A DNA stretch of 64,000 nt, from assembly GCA_916048095.2 (NCBI GenBank), contig OU696585.1, positions 4,403,145 through 4,467,144 on the forward strand. Direction: 5' to 3'. The translations under genes and the position numbers were made by a program. Origin of the DNA: Sacculina carcini (Eukaryota > Arthropoda > Thecostraca > Sacculinidae). The first letter of the stretch is position 1. Every line of letters begins with the position of its first letter. Under the pieces are notes generated by a model, which was not told where the DNA came from, did not search any database, and saw only the letters and a list, made by a program, of their open reading frames with translations. This document shows positions 30,657 to 42,069 of this stretch, in pieces.

Positions 30657-33008
30657 TAACAACAACAACAACAACATATATTTAATAAAGCGCACGATAA
30701 AATGCAAAGGCGCGAAAAACATGATAAAAGATAAAAGCTAGCGGAAAAACAAACGTAAAACAGCACGCAAAAGGAAAGACATACCGTGCACAACATGAGA
30801 AAACCAAGAGCAATCAGAGGTAAAAACATAAAAAACAGCAAAGAGTACAAGAAACGCATTTATTCAGAAGAAGAAGCAAGAAAATGTTTGTGGAGAGCAG
30901 ATGAAAAGGAAGCAAAGGAACTAATTTGATGAAGCTGAGGAGGTAGATAGTTGTAGAGGCGAGGGGCGGAAAAGTAAAAGGACTTGGCCGACCAGGTGGA
31001 CTCGTTGATGGCGGGAGGGCAGAAGAGTGGGACAGGGTATCGAGATGAGGGTCGTACTTGAGGTGGCAGGAGTTCACGTAGGTAAGATGGGGAAGATGGA
31101 GACTTAATAATTTTGAAGACTAAACAGCAAATTTTGTAGCGAATTCTGAGGGGAGCAGGGAGCCAGCCAAGTTGACGGATGTAAGAGGAGGTTGGCGTTC
31201 TTGGAGGAAGTCTCAGAACAAAGCGGCATGAAAGATTAATGACAGATTGAAGTTGGCGAATCGTCTTGAGAGGCAAGTGAAGAAATAACGAATTACAGTA
31301 GTCCAGACGAGAGAATATATAGGCGTTAACGAGAAGAATTGCAGATGATTCATCGATGAGAGACCGGATAGGAAAACAATTTCGTAGAACAAAGCGACAA
31401 GAGCGAATGATGAATTAAAAATTTCGGGTGAAAGAGAGTGTGGGGTCAAATACTACACCCAGGTTCCAAATGTGTGAGGCGAGTAATAAATTGAGAGTTG
31501 GATGAGTAAGCCTGGGGGGATGAAAGACCATGAACTCAGTCTTGTCCGGGTTCAAAAGGAGCCGCCTTGATGAGGCCCAAGATGAGATGTGCGAGATTAG
31601 GTCATGAACAAGAGAGGTAGAAGTGTGTGAGATAGGGAAGTATATTTGCACGTCGTCAGCATAAATATGAAAGGAGAGAGGATAAGAACGAAGAAGAGGG
31701 CAAAGTGAAGATACATACAGGTTGAACAAGAGAGGACCAAGGAGAGAGCCTTGTGGAACACCAGAAGTCATTTTTACAGAATCAGATAGTGCGGAGTTAC
31801 AGCAAACAGAGTAGGAACGGTTACTGAGATACGAAGATAAAAGAGAGAGTGCAGTAGAAGAGAGACCGGCATGTGCAAGATCCCGACAAAGAATAGAGTG
31901 ATCAACTAGGTCAAAGGCGGAAGAAAAATCAAGTGATATGAGGAGAACAGAGTTACCGAAAGCAAAATTAGAGAAAATATCATTTTGGAGACAGAGGAGG
32001 AGTGTTTCCGTGGAATGTTTGGCAACAAATCCTGATTGGAACGGATCTAAAGCACCAGAAACGATAGGGAGAAGCTGATCGCGGATGGCGGATTCGAGAA
32101 GTTTGGAAGCAAGTGTAAGGATAGAGATAGGGCGATAATTACAGGGAGCAGATGAGTCCAAACCCGGTCTTTGAGGATAGGGGAAATGACAGCATGTTTA
32201 GAAGCCAAAAATTATCCGTGAAGGAAGGTTGAATTAATTACGTGTGTGAAGAATGGCGCAAGTAGAATAATGGAATCGGAGAGGGCAGAATATTTAATGG
32301 GGTCAGAAGGACAATTAGTGTGTTGGAGTTTGGATAGAAGACGAGCGACTTTGTACGGTGTAAGAAATGAAAAGGATGTGAGTGCATTACCAGAGGAGGA
32401 AAAAGAGAGAGGTTGTGAGAATACTGGTATTTTGGAGTGTAGAGTGGCAATTTTATGAGCGAAGAAGGACGCGAATTGATCAGCAGTGATTTGGCAAGAC
32501 TCCCGGGTGTGACGGCCTGAGAGGGCTTTCAGTGTGGACCAGCGAAAATGAGGGTGAGTTTTTAAGTTGTGTAATTTATATTGGAAAAACGAGGATTTAG
32601 ATGAAGCTACTTCAGTGAGAAACAGTTTACGAGTAGTACAGAAGTGATTCCAGGAAGAAGAGATGCGAAGGCGTCGCCAGGAGCGCTCACGCGCGCGACA
32701 CTCCGCTCGCAGTCTTTGCAATTTAGAAGACCACCAAGGAGGAGGAGGGTTCATAGAGCGCACAATATGTTGACAAAGGGGAAAAATGTGATCATTTATA
32801 CAAGACAGAGTGTCAGTTAAAAATGTGTGAAGAGAGGACGGAAAGAGAAATTGATAATCGGAAGGAGATAAAAGGGAGTTAACGAGAAAGCTAAATTTGG
32901 AGGAGTCAAAGCTTTTGAAGTTTCTGGATAAGCGGTATTTTCTAGAGGGCGGCTTGGGTGCAGATGTGAGATTAAGTTGAGTTGTGATAAGACTGACTAT
33001 CCTGACAA
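30657..33008 (-). mobile_element. L2-like LINE, 5'-truncated, inside the mariner relic
   Basis: The 3' end on the left has (AAC)n at 30657-30675 and ATATTTAATAAAGCGCAC. Minus-strand frames run from the linker (32212-32763), through the reverse transcriptase palm (31415-32161), to the C-terminus (30860-31276). Y-A-D-D is intact (F-H-I-Y-A-D-D-V-Q near 31645), but frame breaks near 32165 and 31415 and the missing endonuclease make it inactive. The mariner frame resumes on either side (V-T-G near 33035 and V-D-N-L-N near 30635). Confidence 0.85.
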
Positions 33009-33306
33009 TACTATCCTGTTACTTGAAATGTGCGTTCCCAACGATAACTTTGACTTTTCTGGGGATAATTGTTGAAATTAAACTTCCTGCGATATTTTGC
33101 TTGCACCGTTTTGAATGATTTCGTCTCCAAATAAGTAGTGACGCAAAATATGTTTTCCTCATTTATCCAAGATAATTTGATTGATAATTATTAATTGTTA
33201 TGGTCTCCTCTCATCATATCTGAAAATAAAGATAAGCAACATTAATATTGGAAAAATTATCAGCAGTAACATGGGTTACATTGTGTAGTGTGAGACATCC
33301 TGTGTA

Positions 33307-33470
33307 GCCGCCGTGGGAAAAAATCAACTTCCGTAACGTTTGAGCTTGTATTCAATGCAGACTTATCTCAGTATGTAATCTCATACATAATCTTATTATA
33401 TAATGTTCAGCATATAATCTCGGTAATCTCAGTATATAATGCTCAGCATGTACAAAAAGGTGAAGATCCC
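33307..33470. other. Short spacer
   Basis: AT-rich. A word of the type TATAATGCTCAGCAT recurs (33402 and 33437). No gene is seen. Confidence 0.4.
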
Positions 33471-33589
33471 ATGGCTACATTACAAAACAATCTTGCACAC
33501 CAGACACACAATTCTTGCCCACCAAGCACAAGTTCTCCACCGCCGCATGCCGTCCGACTTGCGCCACACATGAAACCAAAACTACAACG

Positions 33590-33700
33590 ATACAGTACAC
33601 GATACAAAAGATACAGTACAGTACACGATATAAAAATGTGCTGGACACGATACAGTACACGATATAAAAATGTCAGGGTTCTAACCGAGCCCTGACATTA
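33590..33700. repeat. Short tandem units and LTR-like hairpin
   Basis: GATACAGTACACGATA-type units repeat three times (33593-33667). They are followed by the hairpin TGTCAGGG ... CCCTGACA at 33671-33697. In antisense, TGTCAGGG just after a purine-rich AAGAGCGGGGATATG would suit the start of the 3' LTR of the gypsy relic to the right. The other LTR boundary is not found. Confidence 0.45.
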
Positions 33701-33724
33701 CATATCCCCGCTCTTAAGAAATCA

Positions 33725-35690
33725 CTAGTCCATAAGACGAGCCGGCAGCCAGCGGCGACGACCGCGCGATGACGATGGAAGTTGACGGGGCGGATCTTTG
33801 TTTATCTCCAGCGATCCTTGGCCGGGGAATGTAGTACCGTTACTCGGTAGCGGTTCGGCAGTTTCACTGGTCCAATGTGTTAATCGAGGCAAAGCAGGTG
33901 ACAACGCTGACCAAATTTCAGTGTCGGTCTCGTCGTCTGCGGCACGTGGTGCAACACATAATCTGGTCTTGGCCAGGTGTGCCACATTACGGACGGAACC
34001 GTCCTCCAATCGATAAGCAGCACCTCGTCGCCCCACTATGCGCACTGGACAGGAGAAAAGTCTGCCAGTCTTCCCAACATTCCCAGTAACCCGAACATAT
34101 ACGTAGTCTCCGATTTGCATAGAGGGTACTCGGACACTCATGCGGCGATCATAATGACGATTTTAGCGGCGCTGCTCACGTTGTACCCTGCTGGTGAGTT
34201 CTCTATGCTCAGCTCTTGAACCCCGTTCCGCTGTTGTCACGATCGGAAGAGAAGGACGCATCGGCCGTCCATGTAGTAGTTGCGAAGGCGGTTGACCTGT
34301 AGTACAGTGTGGTGTCGCTCGATACCTCCCCAACAGTGCGAGCATTTGCTAACGCATCGACTGTTCCGATGATGAAATACAGCAGTTTTTCAGCCACGTT
34401 TTTAATTTCCGGTTGAATATTTCGATGGCTCCGTTTGACTGTGGCCAATACGCTGAACAGCGGCGATGAGTGATGTTTCTCTGCTTGAGGTACTTCTCCA
34501 TCTCTGTGTTCACCAACTGTCGACCATTGTCTGTTACCAATTCATCTGGGTATCCTTCTCTGGCTCATATGTTACTCAGAGATTGGATAATGTCGCGGGT
34601 CTCAATAGTATCAGAAAAACCATTTTCCACCCTTTTGTAGAAATAGTCTATTAGCGTAATGATGTAGCGATGTTGAGGTAGAGTTCCGCGGATATGACCG
34701 ACAATGTCCAACCCCAGTTTGGACCACGCTTGTTGTGGATATGGTTGTAATGGTGCAGGTTTGGCGCGATTGCAGTTGACCTTGTCGCTTGACTGACACT
34801 GAACGCAGTTGTTGACCATCTTCTGGAAATCACTGTTTATTCCCGGCCACCACGCCACACAGCGCAGGAACTGTCGAGTCTTAACAATGCCATCATGTGA
34901 TGCATGAGCTCGTTGTAGATATTTAGAACGTAGTTGCTTCGGTATCACGGTCTACAATGCGATGATGACGCAATGATGGTCTACGCGCACTAAAATGCGG
35001 TCCACGATTGACAATTCGTTTTGCATGTTAAAGAAGGGAGCAGCAGCTCGTAGCAGCAGCTTCGTAGCAGCTCACTTCACGATTTCGCCGTCTTCGGAAG
35101 CCCCTTCACTAGCGCTTGTCTCAGTTCAGTTAGCTGTGCATCTTGTCGCGATGCCTCGTTGAGCTCTTCGCGACTGACGACTGACTTCTCCTCGGCTAAA
35201 AAAGCAATTACTTCGTCCGTGTCTGCCAGCACCTCTCCGATGTCGTCTCGCGAGGCTGACAGTCGCGACAGGGCATCTGCTCCAGGTATTTTAGCGCATG
35301 ACACGTACTCAATACTGTATAAATACGGAATTAACCGAGACTGCCACCTGGTGATCCTTGCACCTGCACGACCACTGAGTTTAACCGATAGTATAGTCGC
35401 CAATGCTGAGTGGTCCGTCCTTAGCTTGAATGAGCGCCCGAAAAGGTAAACTTTTCATTTTTCCACCGCCAAGAAAGCTGCCAATGCTTCTCTTTCCGTA
35501 ATTGAGTAACGTTACTCGCAGTCGGAAAACCTGTAGTTCCAAAACGATACTATGTCTTCTTGACCCGATTCGTCTACTTGAGACAACACAGCTCCGGAGC
35601 CGGTTTCGCTTGCGTCTGTTGTTACCACTGTCGCTCGGTCGGTGTCGAATCAGCTGGACGATCAGCACAAGCGACACGTCAAAGGAGTAA
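33725..35690 (-). pseudogene. Antisense Ty3/gypsy pol relic (RNase H and integrase)
   Basis: Minus-strand frames in order: 35381-35677 and 35077-35403, RNase H end (L-R-T-D-H and I-P-G-A-D-A-L-S-R-L type motifs in shifted frames); 34565-34948, integrase zinc finger (H-A-S-H-D-G and C-V-Q-C-Q) and G-L-D-I-V-G-H; 34349-34540, V-T-D-N-G-R-Q and N-G-A-I-E; 33725-34141, the C-terminal domain (V-Y-V-R-V and S-V-R-N-V-A-H-L). All three integrase acidic residues are recognisable, but frames are broken and reverse transcriptase, protease and gag are absent. Confidence 0.8.
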
Positions 35691-35699
35691 CAATACTAT

Positions 35700-35804
35700 C
35701 GTGTTGCGCACGCACTGCAGCAGAACCACCTGAACACCTCACACACACCTGAACACACAATTTCCCAGGTCTGAACACCTGAAAACCTGAACACACAGTT
35801 TCCC
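35700..35804. repeat. ACACCTGAA-type short repeats
   Basis: CACCTGAACAC and ACACACAGTTTCCCAGGT units repeat two to four times at the junction between the gypsy relic and the LINE fragment. Confidence 0.6.
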
Positions 35805-36350
35805 AGGTCCTTCATCCTTTCCAATCTGGCTTTCGCTCCATTCACTCTACGGAAACCGTCCTTATTTCAGTTACTCGTGAAATATTATCTAAATTTTCCT
35901 ATCTTCAATCAGTTCTCGTTGTTCTTCTCGATATGTCTCTAGCCTTTGATCTCGTCAATCATGTCATTCTTATCAATGATCTTTCTTCGCTGGGTCTATT
36001 CTCGTCAGCATTGTATTTCCTCAAATCCTATCTCTCTGGTCGCACTTTTTCAGTAAACTTCAATTCAACTGTTTCAAAATCTGCTTCTCTTATTTCTGGT
36101 GTCCCTCAAGGTTCTTTCTTGGGTCCTACTCTGTTCAATCTTTACATGTCTTCTCTCTGTCCTGTCCTTTGTAAATACAGCATTCCTTTCCATATTTATA
36201 CCGATGACATACAACTCCTAATTCATTGTCCTTTCTCTCATGCCACTCTTCTCAATGATATTCCCTCTGATATCACGTCCTGGACCATTTCTCGTCGCCT
36301 CATTCTCAACACTTCTAAGTCTGAATTTCTTATCCTTCACCCTCCGCGCA
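35805..36350 (+). pseudogene. L2-like LINE reverse transcriptase palm fragment
   Basis: Reads Q-S-G-F-R-S-I-H-S-T-E-T-V, then D-M-S-L-A-F-D-L-V-N-H, S-G-V-P-Q-G-S-F and F-H-I-Y-T-D-D-I-Q. It ends at L-H-P-P-R, where the I-like LINE begins. The catalytic motif is Y-T-D-D. It is the same family as the ORF at 21137-23911, truncated on both sides. Confidence 0.8.
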
Positions 36351-36949
36351 ACCCGGTAGAACCAGCCGCATGGTCGGAATGTCGGCGACTAATCCGGCGC
36401 CCCACTGGCCTATGCCAGTGAGGAGGGTGGCCAGACACCCAGCAGGAAGAAAAGCAAGACCTGTCAAAGGGCGGATGAGCTGTTTAGCAGCCAATGGCCA
36501 TCTGGAAACCCTCCCCCGTCGGATCGGCAAACAGGATCCTGGCCGCTGAGTGTCACGTCACCCGGGGTGTAGTGGTGGCGTGACGCAACACTCGTCTTTG
36601 GCCTGCGCGTCGAACCCCGACGGGGCCGCTGTTTGGCGCCTCGACAGTAGAGAGACTGCCCGACGCCGGCACGGGTGGCCGGATAGGGCTCAAGAGGGTC
36701 AAGGGTGAGGTACCTGGTGGTCGAGGGGGATCCCGCCCGGTGCAGTGTCCGCCCTTTGCAGTGGGACTGCAGCTGCCGAGTCCAGATGGACCGGTGGGGG
36801 TCACTGGTCCGGGCCCGGCGCTGTGGCTCCCGCGGACTCGTACCGGGCGGAGCTCGCAGCGAGCTCAGGGGTATTCGGTGCCCGTACAGCGCGCACCACC
36901 ACTGGCGTGGCATCCCATGCTGGCTCTGCCCGACCCCCAGTAGGGCCCC

Positions 36950-38654
36950 GTGCAGAGGTGGGTGGTCGTGTGCGCAGAGACAAACAAACAATTCATGGCG
37001 TCAAAACCTACAGCCACCCCAACTGCTGGTCGTCCATCGGGCGATCGGCCACGGCCGCCGAAAGGTGGTCGTACATTGAGACACGACCAGGACGACACTC
37101 GTGTTGTTCCCACTCCGATGGTGTTGATGTTTGCCAGCACCGATGAGAAGACGAAGCTGTCATCTTTGAACCCGTTCTGTCTTCTGGATGGATTCAGGAA
37201 CATCGGAGATGTGCCTCTCGAAGACAGCCGGCATAGAGATGGATCGTTGATGGTGAAATACGGCACTGAGACGGCAGCAGCCCGCGCGATAAAGGCAACC
37301 ACTTTCCGTTATCGCGTGGGTACGGGCGAAAACAAGCGTTGGGTGAGCACCCTCGTCTCGGTGTGTGCGCACTCGACATTGAACCACGCCAGAGGTGTTC
37401 TGTTCTGTCGTGCGCTAGAGGGTGTCGAGGATGAGTATATTTGCGACGGATTGGCATCACAGGGTGTCATCCGCGTGGAGCGCATTGTCTGACGGCGTGA
37501 GGGTAGCGAGGTGCCAACGCATTCTTTCTTCCTCATGTTTGACGGTGCTTTTGTGCCGGACGACATCAAGATCGGTGACGTCCGTCAGCGTATCCGTGTC
37601 CGCCCCTACGTACCCAACCCAATGCGTTGTTACAGGTGCCAACGTTTCGGGCATACGAGCTCCCGCTGTAACCGTGTTGAGATCTGCGGACGCTGCTCAT
37701 CCGAACGGCACACTGCTGCTGATTGTGACAATGAGTATTTCTGCGTCAATTGCAGGAGCAGCGGTCATGCGTCCTCGTCGCGTGACTTCCCGGAATGGCT
37801 GAAAGAAATAAATTATGGCTATCCGCGCTGCCCAGCGCTGCAGTTTCGGCGAGGCGCGTGCTGTATATCGCAGCTCGTATCCATCAGGCCCGTCATATGT
37901 CAGCGTAGTCACGAGGTCGGCTCAGCCTTCACAGTCTGTCGACTCGTTACTCGAAAAGCTGACTGTTGGAGACTTCTTGAAGCTGGCGGGACGAATGGGC
38001 TTGAAGCTGGTCGTACCTGAGGCTGATAAACATGAGCACGAACCGACACCGGTTGATCGGCGGCCTGAGGAGGCTGCCGTGTCGCGGTCGCCAACGGCCG
38101 CACCCCAGCGGTCCCAGGCGTCCGCGACCCAGCGGCTTCAGACGGCCGCAACCCAGCGGCCCAAGGCGGCCGCCACCCAGCAGCATGAAAAGGCTGCTGA
38201 GCGGCGACCCCAGCGGGTCGCCGATCGGCCGGTCAACCGGCCGATGGACCGTGCTGGCAAATCGACAGCGATGCCGGTTAGTCAGGGCGGCAAAAAACCG
38301 GCCTCTCAGCAGGCTTTCAAGCCAGCAGAGCGGTCGTCTCCGAGCCGGAGGAGATCCGGACACTGGACGGTGGTTCAACACAAGAGCCGCCGTTCGGTCA
38401 AGTCAGCCTCGCCGAGGAGTGACCGGCGAGCATCTCCCAGTCACAAAGCGAGCGCGGTCCCTGCATCTCCGCGCTCGGCGGTTGCTAGCGCACCGCCTTC
38501 CGCACACGACGGAGCGACTCCCACCACTGCCAGGGAGGTGGAGAGTTCCTCTAAGCGGAAACTCTCGGCCTCTCCAAGTGGGTCCCCACCTGACGCGGAG
38601 AGAGGACGATCGGCCAAGCGATGCGATTTGGTACCTTTGCTACCTGGTTTTTAG
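36950..38654 (+). pseudogene. I-like LINE ORF1 (zinc-knuckle nucleic-acid-binding protein), frameshifted
   Basis: Frame 36950-37492 holds an RRM-like N-terminal region (S-L-N-P-F-C-L and G-S-L-M-V-K-Y). Frame 37511-38020 continues with three cysteine knuckles: C-Y-R-C-Q-R-F-G-H, C-G-R-C-S-S-E-R-H and C-V-N-C-R-S-S-G-H. Frame 37815-38654 is a basic, Pro/Ser/Arg-rich tail with a run of degenerate A-A-T-Q-R-P-like units near 38095-38180. ORF1 proteins coat LINE RNA. At least two frame changes (near 37495 and 37800) disable this copy. Confidence 0.75.
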
Positions 38655-38718
38655 TGTATTTTTAGTGCCTTTTTAACGGGAGTATTTATTTGTATTTTAT
38701 TCTATTATATTTATTTTT

Positions 38719-40495
38719 ATGTCCATTTTACAATGGAATATTAGAGGTATTAGACCGAATTTCTATGATTTACTGCATATTTTACATGCCCGAAAACCAT
38801 CGATTTTAGCAATACAGGAGACTAAGGTTTTAACTTCTTCGTATTTTAGTATTCAGGATTTTTATGTTTTTAGATATGATAATCCCAGCTCGACTATAGT
38901 CCATGGCGGGGTTATGCTGGCTGTTCGCACCAGTGTACCCTGTCGCCGCCTGCATATTCAGTCAGATTTGCAGGTGGTTGCGGTTCGGTACTGGCTCGGT
39001 GGTAGGGAGGTGAGTGTGTGCTCATTGTACCTGCCGCCTGCTCGCCCCATCCCAAGGGCTGACGTCGAGTTTTTAATAAGTTCACTTCCAACCCCTTTGT
39101 ATGTGTTAGGCGATTTTAATGCTCACAGCCCTTTTTGGGGTTGTGATGCATATTGTAGCCGTGGCTTTATTATGGAGGATATCTTAACTGTTTTAGACAC
39201 AGGTATTTTAAACACAGGCACATATACGCATTGCACCATGCCATCAGGAAGCATGTCCACTCTGGACCTCAGTCTGAGCAGTCCCAGTCTGCAGGCATCC
39301 ACGAGCTGGACCGTTGAGAACAGTCTGTATGGGAGTGACCACTTCCCTATATGGATCTGTCTCAATGAGGTACCTAGGCTGGGAACACGACCATCAAGAT
39401 GGAATTTCAAACGAGCTGATTGGGTCCGCTATGATTGCTTGACACTGGAAGCCATGGGCAGCCCCACACTTCGACCCAGAGTCGAAGATTTTACTGAGGT
39501 CATTGTCACCTGTGCCAAACAGAGCATTCCGCGTACGGCATCGCGACCACGGCGGCGTCCTGTTCCTTGGTGGACAGACGCGTGTTTTGCGGCGTTGCGA
39601 GAGCGACGTAGTTGCTGGGGTCGCTTCCGGCACAACAGCACGGTGGCAAACATGCTTTGCTTTCGCCACGCTCGCGCACAAGCTCGATGGACCTTTCTCG
39701 AGGCGAAGCGAGCCTCGTGGGTGTCCTATGTGTCCAGCATTAATCGGTAGTGTCCTATATCCACCATATGGGACCGTATAAGGCGCATCTCTGGGAGGTA
39801 CCGTCCCACTCCACTGCCTTCTCTGAAGATCAGTGGCGTGGACGTGATAAATCCGGAGCATGTTGCTGACGAAATTGGCCGATATTTAGCGGAGCGCTGT
39901 CGTGCAAACGTAGACGACCCTGATTTTGCGGCGATCAAACAGCAGTGCGAGAGATCACCCGTTGATTTCTCCACCAACTGTCAGCTGCCAATCAACAGCG
40001 ATTTTTCTGCATCTGAGATGAGAACAGCCTTGCGATCGCTTCGCGATGTGGCTGAAGGCCCTGATGAGGTTCACAACCTCATGCTGAAACGTCTGTCGCC
40101 GGCGCTGCTGTCTACCCTGATGCAGGTCTTCAATGATCTGTGGAATAGGTGGCAGTTTCCAGCCTTCTGGCGACGGGCAATCGTGATACCCATCACGCAA
40201 CAGGGCAAATCGGGCGATCACCCGTCTGACCATCGCCCGATATCGCTGACTTCCGGTCTCTGCAAATTGTTTGAGAAATTGGTTTACAGACGGCTGGTAT
40301 GGTTTCTGGAACGCGGTCGGCTGTTCAATGATGCTCAGTGCGGATTTCGCCAGGGTCGCTCAACGTTAGACCACTTGGTGACCATTGACTCTCGCGTACG
40401 TGAAAGTTTTGCGCGAGGTCACCACGTCGGGGCGATATTCTTTGACATCGAGAAGGCATATGACACCACATGGCGACATGGTATTCTTCGCACCT
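38719..40495 (+). pseudogene. I-like LINE ORF2: endonuclease and partial reverse transcriptase
   Basis: 38719-39750 carries an endonuclease: Q-W-N-I-R-G-I, I-Q-E-T-K, V-L-G-D-F-N-A-H-S and G-S-D-H-F-P-I-W. A TAG at 39748 interrupts the frame. Reverse transcriptase follows at 39838-40495 with H-R-P-I-S-L-T-S, Q-C-G-F-R-Q-G-R-S-T and F-F-D-I-E-K-A-Y-D. The rest of the palm (Y-A-D-D), RNase H and 3' end are missing: the frame runs into unrelated antisense sequence at about 40495. Confidence 0.85.
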
Positions 40496-41132
40496 TTCTT
40501 ACGAAGCCATGCTGCATCTTGCATCACTCTTCCATTTACTTCCACCAAGTGCCGATAGCATTACACTACATACTGAGACCATTTCTCTTCTAGTCAGTAT
40601 TGCCGGAATATCAGGTACTTCATTGCTGCACTTGATGACAGCCGCACCGTGTCCGAAAAAATGCGATGAAGATACCGGCACGGAAGAAAGCAGAGGCTTC
40701 AGAGTGGCAGCAGACACCGCATCATTGTTGCTTCATTTCACCACCAGTGTGTATGAGGGCTTCGACTTTAGAGAAGCGGACGTAGAGTTCTGACTCGACT
40801 GTGTGTCAACAGGAGCCGTAGTCATCAACGATTTGCTGACACCAGTATCAAGTGTCGACTTGAAACGCTCATCGATAGCTGCCAGAAGCGGCTTGAACAG
40901 TTCGCTGTTTGCATCCAAACCTTTGAAGGCCTTGAACTTGACTTGACAACACAATGCCAGATGCGCAATGCCAGTTGGCGTGAGCTCTGCAAATCGCATT
41001 GAAGGTGGACGCAGACATTTTTATATAATCACTGTGGTACCACTTATCACACAAGTCGAAACAGATCCCGACATTAACCGATAGGTGACATATCGCACAG
41101 AATGTCGCCGCCATTGTCAGCGAAATCAAATA
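40496..41132 (-). pseudogene. Antisense LINE ORF1 with PHD-type zinc finger
   Basis: The minus strand from 41129 reads A-T-F-C-A-I-C-H-L-S-V, C-F-D-L-C-D-K-W-Y-H and W-H-C-A, a PHD-finger pattern as found in ORF1 of CR1-type LINEs. The downstream frames 40733-40999 and 40499-40717 look like its coiled or Ser-rich remainder, shifted. It may be the ORF1 of the CR1-like family at 9931-13222, which keeps only ORF2. A chromatin-reader gene is unlikely because of the breaks and repeat context. Confidence 0.55.
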
Positions 41133-41374
41133 TTCAACACAAAAAGATCAAAACAATGACCCAAAACAAAAGTGAAAATGAATGATCCGTTTTATAAGAT
41201 TATATTCCTTCGCAAAGTATATAAATCAACAATAAACTGGAGAGCACGAGACAACACTTCGTTGCGCGACCACACCACAATCGCCACGACAATTTACATG
41301 CAAATTGGTAATAATTTGGAAGCCTTCAATATCAGGGGCTAACTATATATACTTTTTGGATGACTGACAGCGAA

Positions 41375-41470
41375 CTCAATATAGGATACCAGGATACCAG
41401 CGAACCAGGATAGTGAAAATTTTCAGGATACCAGGATATAGGATACCAGGATACTAGCGAACCAGAATAG
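41375..41470. repeat. Degenerate tandem repeat (AGGATACC / GCGAACCAG units)
   Basis: Units such as AGGATACCAGGATACCAGCG and AACCAGGATAGTGAAAATTTT recur. The gypsy element at 41471 inserted within this array: the sequence after its right end (GATAGTGAAATTTTTCAG) continues the unit. Confidence 0.7.
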
Positions 41471-41607
41471 TGTAGTTATATTGTTCGTTTATAACTTGTT
41501 ATATGCTGTGTATATATATATATATGATGTTGGTGTAGCCAGGCAGTAAATTTTCGCGCTTGCAAACGAGATTAAACTGGATTGCTATTTCACATCGCAA
41601 CGTCGAG

Positions 41608-41961
41608 GGGTGTGGACCTCACACATATATTGGTATGACGACGACGACGCTGTCGCGGCGGCTGACTTGCCACCTCAACAACGGTGCAATCAAGAGGCAT
41701 TTCAGCTCGGCGCATGACAGAAAAATCACACGTCAAGACATCGTCGAAGGAACACAGGTTTTGGCCCGCGAAAACGACGCACGGCGATTGCGCATGTTAG
41801 AGGCGGTATATATCACCCAGCTGAAGCCGACGCTGAATATACAGCTCGAAGAAAACGGTATTCTGCCAACTCACCGAGCCCCCCCGTTGGAGCGAAACTC
41901 GACGCGCCCCTGCGACAGCCAGCCAACACCACTTTCACACCTACCAGACAATGACACCTAG
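41608..41961 (+). CDS. GIY-YIG endonuclease domain of a Penelope-like element
   Basis: From about 41608 the frame reads C-G-P-H-T-Y-I-G-M-T-T-T-T-L-S-R-R-L, then G-A-I-K-R-H-F, V-L-A-R-E-N-D-A-R-R-L and L-E-A-V-Y-I-T-Q-L-K-P-T-L-N. This is the Penelope version of the GIY-YIG nuclease: Y-I-G, the R-R-L arginine, the E of E-A and the terminal N are all present. The frame is uninterrupted to the stop at 41959. Only the C-terminal domain of the polyprotein is here, so it is probably not expressed. Confidence 0.8.
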   Translation, partial: GCGPHTYIGMTTTTLSRRLTCHLNNGAIKRHFSSAHDRKITRQDIVEGTQVLARENDARRLRMLEAVYITQLKPTLNIQLEENGILPTHRAPPLERNSTRPCDSQPTPLSHLPDNDT

Positions 41962-42069
41962 GAGTGACACCTGGTTGCTGACATAAATAGCATGTGAATT
42001 ATTGTTTGAATGTTGTAGTGATTGTGTGTTGATATTTGCGTTGTTATTGTGTTCTCATGTGATTTGTGT

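Larger units (their letters stand above)
29977..33306 (-). mobile_element. Mariner-type transposon relic, split by a LINE
   Basis: The ends TACAGGGTGTCTCACA and (reverse complement of 33283-33306) CTACACAGGATGTCTCACACT are inverted repeats next to TA. Both carry matching subterminal words (ATGCAACC / ATGTAACC). Minus-strand transposase pieces lie at 33035-33200 (DNA-binding start), 30394-30640 and 30209-30397. The LINE at 30657-33008 separates the first from the rest. Confidence 0.8.
36351..40495 (+). mobile_element. I-like LINE, 5' portion with both ORFs
   Basis: A GC-rich 5' region (36351-36960), ORF1 with zinc knuckles (about 36960-38654) and ORF2 (38719 onward). It stops in the reverse transcriptase palm at about 40495. 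Base composition is much richer in G and C than the surroundings. The 3' ends at 19985, 44109 and 48368 may belong to the same or a related family, since they carry the zinc-binding C-terminus expected of this group. Confidence 0.75.

Noticed and set aside
33725-34141. Minus-strand frame as an independent gene
   Set aside because: It is the integrase C-terminal domain of a broken gypsy element.
40869-41129. PHD-finger frame as a host chromatin gene
   Set aside because: Broken into three frames, no introns or neighbours to support it, and PHD-bearing ORF1 is known in CR1-type LINEs.
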